DNA of 56,884 bases from Welwitschia mirabilis (lineage: Eukaryota > Gnetophyta > Gnetopsida > Welwitschiales): positions 51,929,734 to 51,986,617 of the forward strand of contig JBOZIK010000001.1 of the NCBI GenBank assembly GCA_051453625.1. Direction: 5' to 3'. A program made the translations under genes and the position numbers. This document shows, piece after piece, positions 46,855-56,884 of the stretch. Each line of letters begins with the position of its first letter. Position 1 is the first letter of the stretch. Below the pieces are notes generated by a model that did not search any database, was not told the origin of the DNA, and was given only the letters and a program-made list of their open reading frames with translations.

Positions 46855-47040
46855 GGGATTAGTAAAATAATAATTATATACAAAATTTAAGAAATAATGT
46901 AGTAATTATATACAAAATTAGTAAAATAATAATTATATAATTATATACAAAATTATGTAGTAAAATAATAATGTAATAATTAGTAAAATAATTATATACA
47001 AAATTTAAGAAATAATTATATACAAAATTTAAGTAATTCA
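46855..47040 (+). repeat. AT-rich minisatellite
   Basis: Five or more shuffled units of AATTATATACAAAATTTAAG and TAGTAAAATAATAATTATAT, in blocks of about 24-45 bases with truncations. It looks like local replication slippage. Confidence 0.8.
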
Positions 47041-47966
47041 TATCAAGTTCAAATGATCTTTATGTTCACAGAAAATTAACCTCACTGAGTAAGAGATGCT
47101 AATTTATCTTTTACATAATTTTTTAAATTCATTTTCTCCTAAAATTTTTTATTTCTTTTTTTAAAGGTTTTTAAATCTAAATCATTATACAATTTAGTTT
47201 TTCTTACATTTGATTCATATGATCACATATCTAAGTATCTCTATTTTGATGCTTTCTTATGCCTTTTATATAGCCTTAAATATGGCAAATATTACATCTA
47301 GATAAGTTCTTCAACATCTTGAGTATGACTTAATGTGATGATAAGCATTTGGTGGCTAATTCATTAGCTAGTATGGACTAACCATAGGTTTTAATTTAGC
47401 TAAGAGAACTAGGAACCCTAATTAGTATGACATAATTTCACATGAAGTAATTTCTTCTTTACTTCTTTTCTTTTTAAAAAAATGGGAGGAACCTTAGTTT
47501 CTTTTATAACTATCTTACTATTTTTTATTTAGGTATGTATTCATTCTTCCATATAAAGATTTTCTTTTTCCTTCATATTCAAGTAATTGATTCCCTTTTT
47601 ACTTATGTTTTTATCCTCAATCATTTTAGTGGACTAAATGTTGATTTTCATTGGTAAGATATATTACATCTTCTAATAAATCTAAGATAACAAACTAATA
47701 AATCTAACACTATACCTAATGGTTTTAATTTATATAGTTAATGATAATTTGTTATTAAGTGTATAACATAGATAGCTAGAAACCAAGAACAAAATGATGA
47801 TATCTCACTATCTTGAAATGATAATCTAAGGAAACACTAATACCTACATTTATACATTGAATACAACATGTTCTTAAGAGGATAATTGTTAGCTGCAGGT
47901 GGGCATTATTGTTTACAGGTGCTCAACACATGTGAATGGGCAACAAGGGTCATCACTAAGGGCTTT

Positions 47967-48030
47967 GATAAAGAATACTACCATTAGGGTTACTTCGTGA
48001 TAAAGAATACTACCATTGGGGTTATTTATA
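47967..48030 (+). repeat. Tandem 32-mer pair
   Basis: GATAAAGAATACTACCATT(A/G)GGGTTA(C)TT occurs at 47967 and 47999. Confidence 0.9.
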
Positions 48031-49243
48031 GAAAATCTTGTAAATAATAAAAATCTTAAATAACAAATAAGTGGTAAGATATACATAATATTATTATATA
48101 GGAAATTTTTTAAGAATGACAATAAAAAACACTTATAACAATATTAAAGATGATTATCATTAACTTATGTATTAATCTTTTTGTTAGTACTTTCATGTAT
48201 TATTCATAATTTTATGATGAGATTTTAAGTATTAGATGTTTTGACTAATTTTTAGTATGATGATATATTAAGGTGATTCATAGAGAGGTTGTTTCCATTA
48301 ATTTAAATTTTATGTTATAAATATCTTTCCGTTGGAGGTTATCAATTTATCTAATAATCACATGTTAAGCAAATATACTTATTATGTTTGTAAAGTTAAT
48401 GATCCTCAAAATGCATGTTCAAAAATTATCATGAAGGAATAAATTAAATTACTTTAAAGAAAAAACATGAGATTTGGTAAAACTCTAAAAGAATAATAAG
48501 AATATTGATTGGAACAGGGTGTATACAAGAAAGAATAATATTTAGAGCATTTTCATCTACAAGGTAAGATGCTAGAAAAGAGTTTTTCTTAGAAGATAAA
48601 TGCTTGAACAAAATCTTCTATCTTATTATGAAGTAAACTTGTATATGAATTATACTATGCTATTGAATTCAGAGCTAGAGTAACTTCATGTTAAAAAAAG
48701 ATTCTCTATATGGATATTTGGAGGATAAAATTTAAATATAGCAACTAAAGAGATTTGAGAATTAACCTCTTTATAAATTGTGTATAATATAAACCCATGA
48801 AATGTAAAATCTTTGTTATATTCTTTATTATAGTAATGGATATGTGTAAGACATGTCTATTGGATGAAAGATGACATAATGAAATACAACATGAATAACA
48901 TGTTTCATTTCCATTAAGAAAACATGTTTCATCATAATGAAAAAAAGTCCCAAGTTTTAAGTACTAATAATTTATATAAATTAGTTACCTAATTACTCCT
49001 AATGAAACATTATGTATCATTCATAATTATTTTGTAACCAATTGCATTTCTTTATGCAGTATTTCAACTATATTATGTTGCATCAATTATTTGCAATCTA
49101 GATGTAAATTCAACCACTTTAATCTATAAATTCCATTTATAATAAACTTTTTTAATTAGTTTCCATTTCAGTGCATTCCTATTTCCTTTTCTATTTCATT
49201 AAGATTTCATGTACTTGATTTCGCTGCTTATAAAATCTCAACA

Positions 49244-49255
49244 TGATATTAGAGC
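49244..49255 (+). other. Primer-binding site of Copia-3
   Basis: TGATATTAGAGC matches 10 of 12 bases of TGGTATCAGAGC. It follows AAATCTCAACA, a plausible LTR end at 49242; the LTR start, somewhere after 48.7 kb, is not resolved. Confidence 0.6.
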
Positions 49256-52021
49256 ATAGCCATAAACATAGCATGGAGATAGGTTATAGACTTAATAATA
49301 GCATAGAATACAAAATACTTGATGAAGATACTATTTTTGCATTCACAAAAAAATTTAGTATCAAGATGTCATTTTAGAATTGGAAGATAAAGAGGGAGCA
49401 TGTTATTTCTTTAATAACAAATGCATTAGGATTGTGCCTTAGGAAACACATCAAGCTTACTTGTCCAATCTATACCATTTGGAGGATGAGAATAAAATAT
49501 TTTCTCCTTGGACAAAGACCTAAAATGCTATCTAGATGGACATGTATCCAAAAAGAATGATGACGAAGCATGAATGCTAGACTCATCTTCATGATAAATG
49601 TTAGCAACAAGGATTATCCTTTGCTTCATGGTATAAAATATTCTAAGAAAATTTGGACCTTCTTAGAGACACGTTTGAAGTAAAAAACAAAGCAAAAAGT
49701 AGTTATTGATTATTGAACTCTTCACTATCAAACTTGTATATCAAAATTTGTCACACATATGAAGAAGAAGATCATTCATTTAAAAGCACAAATTCAAGAA
49801 CAAGATTCTACAATAAATAAAGAAATGATTAAGCTTTCTTTACTTTAGGCTATTCCTTCAAAGTTTGATGTGTTTTAGGAAGCATTAAAACATGTTGATA
49901 AACCTTGTTTATTTAAATATTTGATAACAAAAGTCTAATAAAATAAAATAAAATTAAAGAAGAAAGAAGGTGAAATATGTGTATGGATTACTGCATCCAA
50001 GAAAAACACAAAACTAGGAAATACAAAATCAAAGTTTTTCAAATTCTATGATAAGTTAGTTTACCATTCACAAAATTGTTGCTTTAAAAATGCAGATCAC
50101 CCAAAAAATAAGAATAACAAGAAGAAGGAGAATAAGCAAGATAAGGAGTATAAGGAAAACAAGGATAAAAACTATGGAATTGTAGTCTTGAGCAATATGA
50201 TGTATCAAGAAGAATTCTCTGTAATAAGTAATGATGAAACATGGTTCATGAAGCTTCTACCAATTCAAACAACATAACAAGGCAAATAATTATTGGATAT
50301 ATAGTAAAATTAATATTAGACCACTCCGTAATTGTGAAATTACCCTTTCTTACCTTAATAAATACTTGTTGCATTTCAAATTTCAAGATAATTCTAATAT
50401 TAGGTTGGTCTTTACCTCAAGATAGTTATGAGATAAAGTTCATTAACAAGGAGTATAAACCATATTATATCATTAAAAAAATATAAAATCCACATCAAAG
50501 TAGTTCAGAATGTAGAATTTCTTTTTACAAGTGAAAATAACTAATCACAAAGTTCCTTAGCTATTGAAACTGATGAAGCAATGAGATAGTATCAAATATT
50601 AGAGCATATAAACTTTGAATTTCTAAGAAAAATATACTAAATAAGTGGTGAAATTCCAAAAGTCGAATTTAAAGAACTATTTTGTGAATCTCATTAGATG
50701 GGAAAAAATGCATTATAAGTTATTTCTAGAAAATAAAAGAAAAAGAGCAAGCATGAAACTCAAATTAATCCATAATTATTTATGTGTACCATTACTAGTT
50801 TTTCTCTTAAAAGGAGAGAACTATTTTCTCATCTTTATTGATGACTATAATAGGATGTGTTTCATGCACTTCCTAAAAAACAAATCTCAAATTCTTAATG
50901 CTTTTAAAATGTTTGCATGGCTTCAAATATAGATAAATATACAAATAAAAAAGTTTAGAAAAGTGAAGGAAAGTATGTATTAACTAAGCTTTTTGATAAA
51001 CTTTAAAAGGCCAGAATTTAACATGAAGTAACTTCACTTTGTACAACTCAGCTCAATGGAGTAGCTTAAAAAAAAAGAGGGGTAAAAAAGAAAAAGAAAA
51101 GAAAAAAAGAACAGTTCTAGAAATGACAAGACGTATGTTCTATAAGATATATCTCTTATTTTTTCTATGGGTGGAAGTGGTTATGAAAAATGCCTATCTT
51201 TAAAACACATTTCCAACTAAAGCTTTAAATGGAGATGTGCCAAAATGAAGATGATCTAATGAGGTAGTGCTTATAGTTACCTAAGAACTTCTAGAAGCAC
51301 ATGTTTCATGAATATTCTTGATTAATGAAATAAATTATAAAACATAATCAAAACTTATTTCATGCTTGGTTACTTAGAAGGGAAAAAAATCATATTAAGT
51401 AGGAAACTCAACTTTCAAAAGGGTTATTATCACGTGAAATATTATTTTCAAAGAAATAGCTATAATTGATAAACCTGTTTCATCCACAATATTTAATGAT
51501 CTAATTTTGAGTAAGAAAGAGATATCAATACCACTTGAAAAAGGTATGAATTAAAATTTAGATGACTTAGATTTAGAGTGATTAATATTAGATTATCAAC
51601 TCTTGAAAATAAATGATCATGCTAATTGTGAAGAGCAAGTTGTTCCTATTATAGATGATGGTAAACAAAACATCATTTTGAATCACAAAACATGAATTCC
51701 ATGTTGAGTAAGATAAGTTTGTGCTTTGTTTCATGAAGATGAAAGACATCTACTGAAAGAACATCCAAATCAAGGCATATAAAGTGAAAGTTCATTTGTT
51801 TCTACTATTAATGAAGCAAAAGACATAGAGCCAATAAGTGTACAAGAATCTCTTAAAAAATCTAAATTATAAGAATGAAATGCAAGAAGTATGATACACT
51901 CATGAAGAATCAAACTTGAGAACTTAATCAAGTAAGGAAAAAACCAATTGATATGAAATGGGTATTTTGTTTTAAGTACAATCAAAATGATAAAATCAAA
52001 AAGTTCAAAGTTAGATTTTAG
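49244..52021 (+). mobile_element. Copia-3: gag to early RT, cut off by Gypsy-C
   Basis: On the plus strand the gag end has a decayed knuckle (FKFYDKLVYHSQNCCFKN near 50.05 kb) followed by a Lys/Asn-rich tail, and a protease start DETWFM near 50.23 kb. A 95-codon open integrase piece at 50.65-50.93 kb contains ENYFLIFIDDYNRMCFMHFL. QLNGVA and RTVLEMTRRM follow near 51.05-51.13 kb (TPQQNGVAERxNRTxxEMxRxM in intact elements). RT begins near 51.9 kb with GKNQLI and KSSKLDF. Recognition stops at about 52020, where a Gypsy LTR starts. The missing RT and RNase H should lie beyond the far end of Gypsy-C, outside the window. Confidence 0.82.
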
Positions 52022-53415
52022 CACCTTTCCAAATGTGTCCAAAACAGAAAGGAAGAGTAAAAGTAGCATGTACAATAGTAAACCAACCCCTGTAACTACT
52101 ACGAAAAACACCATCTGATTTTAAGATAGCATGATTTAATTGAAAAATCTCACCTAAGTAAGCATGTCGTAGGGACTAGCTATGTATACATAAACCAGTT
52201 AGGGCACATATGCATACCGTACAAGATTATCCTTCCCTTGCCTAGGAATTGGTGGTGCACAATGTAGGCACTAGTGAGGGCACTTGTTGTGATGCATATT
52301 TGTGTAAATGATTACACTTACGAAGATCCTATCATTCACAACTAAAAATAGATATCTACACAACACAACATGCTAATATAGATAGGAGTTGATTCGAATG
52401 TCATAATCCATTGAAGACTTACAAGAGAAGAATGAGGACTGATTTCTAAAATGAATATAGTAGCCAAAATTAAAGAATGATTAAAAATAAATAAAGATGC
52501 AATGCAAATGTGAATGCAACTAAATTTAAATGCAATGCAAAATGAATCTAAACTACTTTCTTGTAGCCTTAACAAAAGGCTGCCCTTAAGACCTATATCG
52601 CCAATGAAACTGTCACTGGATTAAGGGCAACATAAACAATAAGGAACGTTTAACAGAACTAAATGCCTAAATGAAAATAGAGTTTTATATTAAATGGGAC
52701 TAGCATCTGGGTTACAAAATAGTCGAGCCTCAATAGAGGATGCATAGCTCTTTACGAAGGGAATGTCTTTCTACAACTCTCGAGATGAATCTCTTGCCCT
52801 TCGATCTCTTGTCACAAGAATTTTCGGTGCATCGAAGATGAAGAGGAGAGCCAAAAGGGGGTCTTATTTATAAGTTTACAAAGTAAAACTGACATACAAA
52901 AGGCACTGCAAAACGCTCTCTATTACAGAAAAGAAACAGACGAAACAGACAAAGGTCGATTGTCAGTTATAATATCATCTTGGCTGTCATGGGAATAACC
53001 AAGGGGACAATGGATTAAAATGTTATAGTGGTTCTCCTGTTTATTATCTGGACGATATAAGGGATGACAACCTTTTACAAAGCATGAGTCAGTAGTGCCA
53101 GCTCCAAACCACGTCAGCATCAATGTGGCATTTGTAATGTTGTCGTCTTATCTGTTGTGGAAATGACAGAGGGGACGACCGTATTATTTATTCATCTAAG
53201 TGAGTAGAAGCTAGCCTTTTCCATCAGTAATCTTCCTTCAAAGCTATGTGTATCAGAATGTGCCTTAAATGCCTCAAATCATGCCCAGAATTGCACATTT
53301 CTAAGATATTCCATCAATTCTCGAAAATCCTCAGAATTGCATTTAAACCTATATAAATGTCTTGCAAAATAGCTCATATAACTCCATCAAAGACACACAA
53401 ATTGGCAGTGCATCA
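52022..53415 (-). mobile_element. Gypsy-C 3' LTR
   Basis: On the minus strand it starts TGATGCACTGCC at 53415, just after a polypurine tract, and runs about 1.4 kb to near 52022. It contains a TATA box (TATAAATA, plus 52865-52872) followed by CCCCCTTTTGGC and GATGCACCGAAAATTC, a likely transcription start and R region. The exact far end is uncertain by about 20 bases. Confidence 0.7.
52865..52872 (-). promoter_or_regulatory. TATA box of the Gypsy-C LTR
   Basis: TATAAATA on the minus strand within CTTATAAATAAGACCCCC, the best-formed core promoter in this LTR. Confidence 0.6.
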
Positions 53416-53430
53416 TAGCCCCTCCACTTA
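53416..53430 (-). other. Polypurine tract of Gypsy-C
   Basis: The minus strand reads TAAGTGGAGGGGCTA directly before the LTR start TGATGCACTG. This is the plus-strand primer site typical of Gypsy elements. Confidence 0.7.
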
Positions 53431-54555
53431 GCCTTTGTCAATTCTTGACAAAAACCCGGTAACAAACCACAAATGCAAGCTAATTTGTTTTAAAAAAAAA
53501 TCAATCTAGAAATTATAAGATAGGCTCATAAAATACATCTCATAGTAAAATAATAAGTTACGCATCATGTGTATGAAAATTTCAAAATTATGTCTCATGA
53601 AATCTTTGAAATAACTCAAAAATTTATAAAAACATGTTAGGAAAATGAGTCCTACCCCCCGAGGAAAATAATACAAAAGCAGATGAAAGTGAGAAGGCAG
53701 ATGATGGATGTTTCTGAATTTGGAAAACTTTCTAGTTTAAGTGCAAAGCTAAGTATAAAAATGTCAGATTTGAAAAATATAGATGAATGAAATATTTGGA
53801 CAAGCAAAGAAAATGTTCCATCATAAAATGATTATGAGCAGTGTTGAGAACTCCAAAAGAATGAAAATAAACATCATAAAAATTAAGGAAATTCAATGCT
53901 TTAGTGAAAACTGGGCAAGGAAAGCATTATGTTAGGGTCCTAAAATGATAAGAAAATATAAAAATGACTTTGAAATAACTAACCGGACAACAAAACAAAC
54001 AAAAAGAATGGACATAAGGCAAAAGATAGCCTACCTACCCGAAATTTTAACTTGGCAAACTCCCTGAAAGAAATTGTAACATCACTTGATTTTAAAATGC
54101 ATGACTTTATGTATAAAAAAAATTTCATTCAATGAGGTAATGGTTATGATGATGCTAAAAATCAGATGCTTTAAATAATGAATGATAAAACCAAAGAGTT
54201 GCTAGTAAATGAACTCACCTGCTCACATCTCAAAACAAACACCTGAATCTTAAGAAATGAAATGAACATGTGGAAAAACTAAGAGTTTAGGAAATAAGCA
54301 ATGCTTCTGATGGTACCAGGAATACCACTAATTCCTTAGCATGTAAGTTTTAATTATTATTTTATTATCCATGATAAGGGGAGTGCAGCCACAGTTAGAG
54401 AAATAAGGACCCGTAAAAAATAACCACTGACACCCTAATGGAGTTCCCATAGCTACCATGTTACATTGTCAAAGGCCCTTTTCAGGAAAATTTGCCTCAG
54501 TGTATGATGATCATGTTTTGGAACTATCTAAAATATAAAACATCATCGCATTATT
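53431..54555. other. Gypsy-C 3' untranslated region, unassigned
   Basis: No open frame or known domain between the G tract and the polypurine tract. A long non-coding or env-like region here is common in Athila-type elements, but no env-like protein is visible. Confidence 0.4.
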
Positions 54556-54582
54556 CCCCCCTCCCCCTCCCCTCCCCTTCCC
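54556..54582 (-). other. G-run tract, likely G-quadruplex former
   Basis: The minus strand has five G runs of 3, 4, 4, 5 and 6 bases separated by one or two A. It sits in the sense strand of Gypsy-C between the integrase end and the 3' LTR, within a longer purine tract to 54598. Confidence 0.85.
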
Positions 54583-54929
54583 TTTTGTCCCTTTTTTTGC
54601 TTTAAAAACAGATGAAAATATTCAACATAACCAAACACTCTAAAAGAAAAAGGTGAAGTCATAAGATAAAAACAGAAAAGAACACCTTTAAACAATCTAA
54701 GACCTTTTCATCATTGAAAAAAACATAAAAAATAAAGCATCTTCCTTCAAACTGAACTTCATAGGCATGTGAATGTCTTAAGATTAGATGAATCCAATCT
54801 TACCACTGTAAAATGCCCAAGTCAAAGACTAGTCATAGAAATAAATACATAAGTTATGTTTGAAAGATTATCAAGTGACATCATGATATCCTCCAAAGGA
54901 AAAAGATAAGAGAAAATTCAAACAGTTGC

Positions 54930-55040
54930 TTGTATATTTTCAGCCTTTGCCCATTAACTTTCTAAATTTCTTTAGTGGTTAAGTTAGAAATCTCAACAAA
55001 GCCATTAGAATGTACTTTTTCAAAAAGGTAAGGAACTAAC
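54930..55040 (-). mobile_element. Gypsy-C: integrase C-terminal end
   Basis: The minus strand reads VPYLFEKVHSNGFVEISNLT and then KVNGQRLKIYKQL. This matches the PFVVxxVFPHGAVEIxxPxTGxxFKVNGQRLKxY end of Athila/Tat-type integrases. Only this end is present; the catalytic core was not found. Confidence 0.8.
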
Positions 55041-55440
55041 CATAAATTAATTTATTACTTAAAAATCAAAGTTAAAATCATAAACACATAAAAGAAAAAA
55101 GAAAACACTAAAGCAAACTAAAAGGCAATTTTATTCAAATTGTAAAATCTATTCAACATTTTTATTGAAAAGAAAGAAAAAGGGAAGGATTTGTTTTGAT
55201 GGTTTAATAATATTACATTCTTTCAGATAAATAAGACCCAAATCAAATGTTCATAAATTGATAAAACATAAAAGGTATACGATTATTTTTGAGTAGAATC
55301 AATTAGAGGAAAAGAGGGATGGCAGGTAAATCTCTGTGAGACCACATGAAAGCATGAATTTTGGAAGTAAAAGGGGATATTAATGTTGACTCTTATTTAG
55401 GTAAAATATTTTCATTGATTAAAGGATTATAACAAAGAAA
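55041..55440. other. Unassigned stretch at the Gypsy-C deletion
   Basis: AT-rich, no motif. It occupies the place where RT, RNase H and most of integrase should be, and may be a remnant or an unrelated filler. Confidence 0.35.
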
Positions 55441-56184
55441 AATATGTTTTAGTCCACTAAAATTTTTAGTCTTTGGCTCATGTAGTGGACAATCTCCCTC
55501 AAGGTGTGAGTTTTCATTTAACAGTTAAACTTCCTTGCAATATAAGGGTTTTATTTATTTTTCATTTTAATCTAAAAATTCATGCTCAAAGTCAGATGTA
55601 TTAATGGCTTCTAAATTTTTAATCTCAAGTGGATCAACATAAAGTGCAGGCTCATGCAATGTCGGCCCTCTTTCTTCAAGGGAATGATGTTGAAGAAATA
55701 AGGTTGGTTTGATTTTATTTCCTATGTCCATTTCATCACCTATGTCTTTCTTAGCTGAATCAAAAACTCTAATTCTAAACGTTTTGTTTCTTAGGTGAGA
55801 CTATCATTCCAATCCTAGTATCAATAATGCAGTGAACTGTTGCACAGAAGGCTCGTCCTAGAAGTAATGGGTATCCTCTGTTATGTTTGACTTCTATGAT
55901 AATTACATCTATTGGATAACAGACCTCTTCAATTTGGATCATAAATCTTTGATGACCCATAAGGATTTATTAACTGAAGTATCTGCTAACTCTAAGAGAA
56001 TTTGAGTAGGCTTTATTCTATCCTTTAAATCAAGTCTTTTGCAAATGTGTAATAGCATGATGTTAACACTCACTCCAATGTTGATTAAAGCTCTCCTAAT
56101 CTTTTTGTTCCCCTCTAATGTAACATTCACCGTTGCTTCCCCTAGATCCTTAAATTTTGGAGATTTTTGTAATACTAAATTCAT
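55441..56184 (-). mobile_element. Gypsy-C: aspartic protease and PR-RT linker
   Basis: The minus strand has VTLEGNKKIRRALINIGVSVN (usual ALxDLGASVN; the catalytic Asp is Asn and the Gly-Ala is Gly-Val). It continues KPTQILLELADTS and then a -1 or +1 shift to VCYPIDVIIIEVKHNRGYPL with LLGRAFCATVHCIIDTRIG. This is the retroviral-type protease of plant Athila/Tat Gypsy elements. Below 55.7 kb follows an acidic linker (SLEERGPTLHEP, LEIKNLEAINTSDF). It is inactive through the Asn change and the frameshift. Confidence 0.82.
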
Positions 56185-56884
56185 GAGCGATTGAGCTAAA
56201 AAGACTTTGCTAGGAATAACTCATTTTTGTTTTCTTCTTATTAAGTCTTTCCACAGCTTTGAGTATCTTGTATTTTGTTGCAAAGGTTTCTAAAAGAGTA
56301 AGTTTATGCTCACATTTTTTATCAAATCTTTGAAATGTCCATTGAAAGTTTAATTAGTGTTAAGCCTATCAATCCAAGGGGTAGCTGGTTGCTTTTGTGA
56401 AGAATTTTTCTTTTTATTTTTACTAAGAAAATGGAATTTATAATCTTTAAATATTTTGATGTCCTATTCTTCCTCATCATCTCGAGTGTGATTTTGGGAG
56501 GTGGATGCCTCACAAGAAGGAGGGTTTACTTCATGTCCATTTTGTGTTACAACATTACAGTCTCCACTTTGTGTTACAACATTACAATCTCTTCTTACTT
56601 CATTGGAATTTGTGAAAAGTTGTATTGTCAATGATCCTTGTGGTCTTTTATTTGCCAACATGGTTTGTTGAAGGACGTTTACTAAGTTTTCAATGTTGGA
56701 ATTTTGTTTTCCTTGTAATTTCATAAGGTTAACAATAGATTCTTGAAGAGAATCATCTTGATGTTGCAAATTTAATGGACTCGGTTAAAATTTTGAATTT
56801 TCGAATCGATTTTTAAAAGGTTGAAAATTATTTTGAAAATGTGTATTCAACCTAGGTTATGCCTGATTTTGATTTTAAAGTTTG
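56185..56884 (-). mobile_element. Gypsy-C: gag C-terminal part, runs off the window
   Basis: An open minus-strand stretch at 56464-56769 encodes 101 residues. Its first part, LQESIVNLMKLQGKQNSNIE and LVNVLQQTMLANKR, has the coiled-coil-like amphipathic composition seen before protease in Athila gag. A Ser/Asn/Glu-rich tail includes a short internal duplication (RRDCNVVTQSGDCNVVTQNG). The 5' end of the element lies beyond 56884. Confidence 0.65.

Larger units (their letters stand above)
45713..48850. other. Unassigned AT-rich sequence with simple repeats
   Basis: No gene. It includes a TATATAAGG-like TATA sequence near 45808 and a (TATG)n-type tract at 46075-46112. A pyrimidine-rich stretch (46130-46315), an AT-rich minisatellite (46855-47040) and a 32 bp tandem pair (47967-48030) follow. 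It may contain the 5' LTR of Gypsy-B, but I cannot match it to the 3' LTR. Confidence 0.35.

Noticed and set aside
52923-53123. 66-residue minus-strand open frame in the Gypsy-C LTR
   Set aside because: It lies within the U3 region of the LTR and has no known domain.
1-56884. A new multi-gene system such as a biosynthetic or defence cluster
   Set aside because: Only one intact host gene is present. All other recognisable coding sequence belongs to known retroelement families.

Overview
This window looks like a repeat-dominated intergenic stretch of a seed-plant nuclear genome. The evidence is a spliced, nuclear-type Ycf20-like (DUF565) gene with a GT-AG intron, plus degraded Copia, Gypsy and LINE retroelements of plant type, an AT-rich base composition and four runs of N. 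The species cannot be read from the sequence. The advanced decay of nearly every element points to a genome with slow turnover of old insertions, for example a gymnosperm or early-diverging angiosperm; that is an inference.

Layout. 1-6.5 kb: a ~300 bp tandem duplication carrying TATA boxes, then an apparently solo Copia LTR (1320-1715) with a three-unit heat-shock element upstream of its TATA box, then unassigned sequence with degenerate short motifs and a pyrimidine-rich block. 6.5-9.5 kb: a minus-strand Copia element whose LTR start resembles the solo LTR. 9.5-12.8 kb: little recognisable sequence, and a gap. 12.85-13.91 kb: the only convincing host gene, a two-exon Ycf20-like protein of 187 aa with a poly(A) signal. 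14-21 kb: anonymous sequence with a LINE scrap and a Copia RT/RNase H fragment. 21.4-25.1 kb: a nearly complete but heavily mutated plus-strand Copia.

27-43 kb is the most informative region. Two copies of one Gypsy family (A and B) lie in the same minus orientation. Copy A is interrupted by a 1.43 kb insertion and by a 5'-truncated LINE (30.32-37.07 kb) flanked by a target-site duplication. The LINE is in turn interrupted by a SIRE/Maximus-like Copia LTR (about 32.55-34.47 kb). Copy B lacks both insertions and so serves as a paralogous empty site. 43-48.8 kb is AT-rich unassigned sequence with a gap and simple repeats. 49.2-52.0 kb: another plus-strand Copia, cut in its RT by a minus-strand Athila/Tat-like Gypsy that fills the rest of the window (LTR, polypurine tract, a G-rich strand likely to form a G-quadruplex, integrase C-terminus, protease and gag), with most of its pol missing.

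There is no operon-like cooperation here. One chloroplast-targeted photoprotection-family gene sits among layered, dead retroelements. I found no CRISPR, tRNA, rRNA or new multi-gene system. The most unusual material is the datable nesting, the hairpin beside a polypurine tract, the motif-array LTR and the heat-element LTR.
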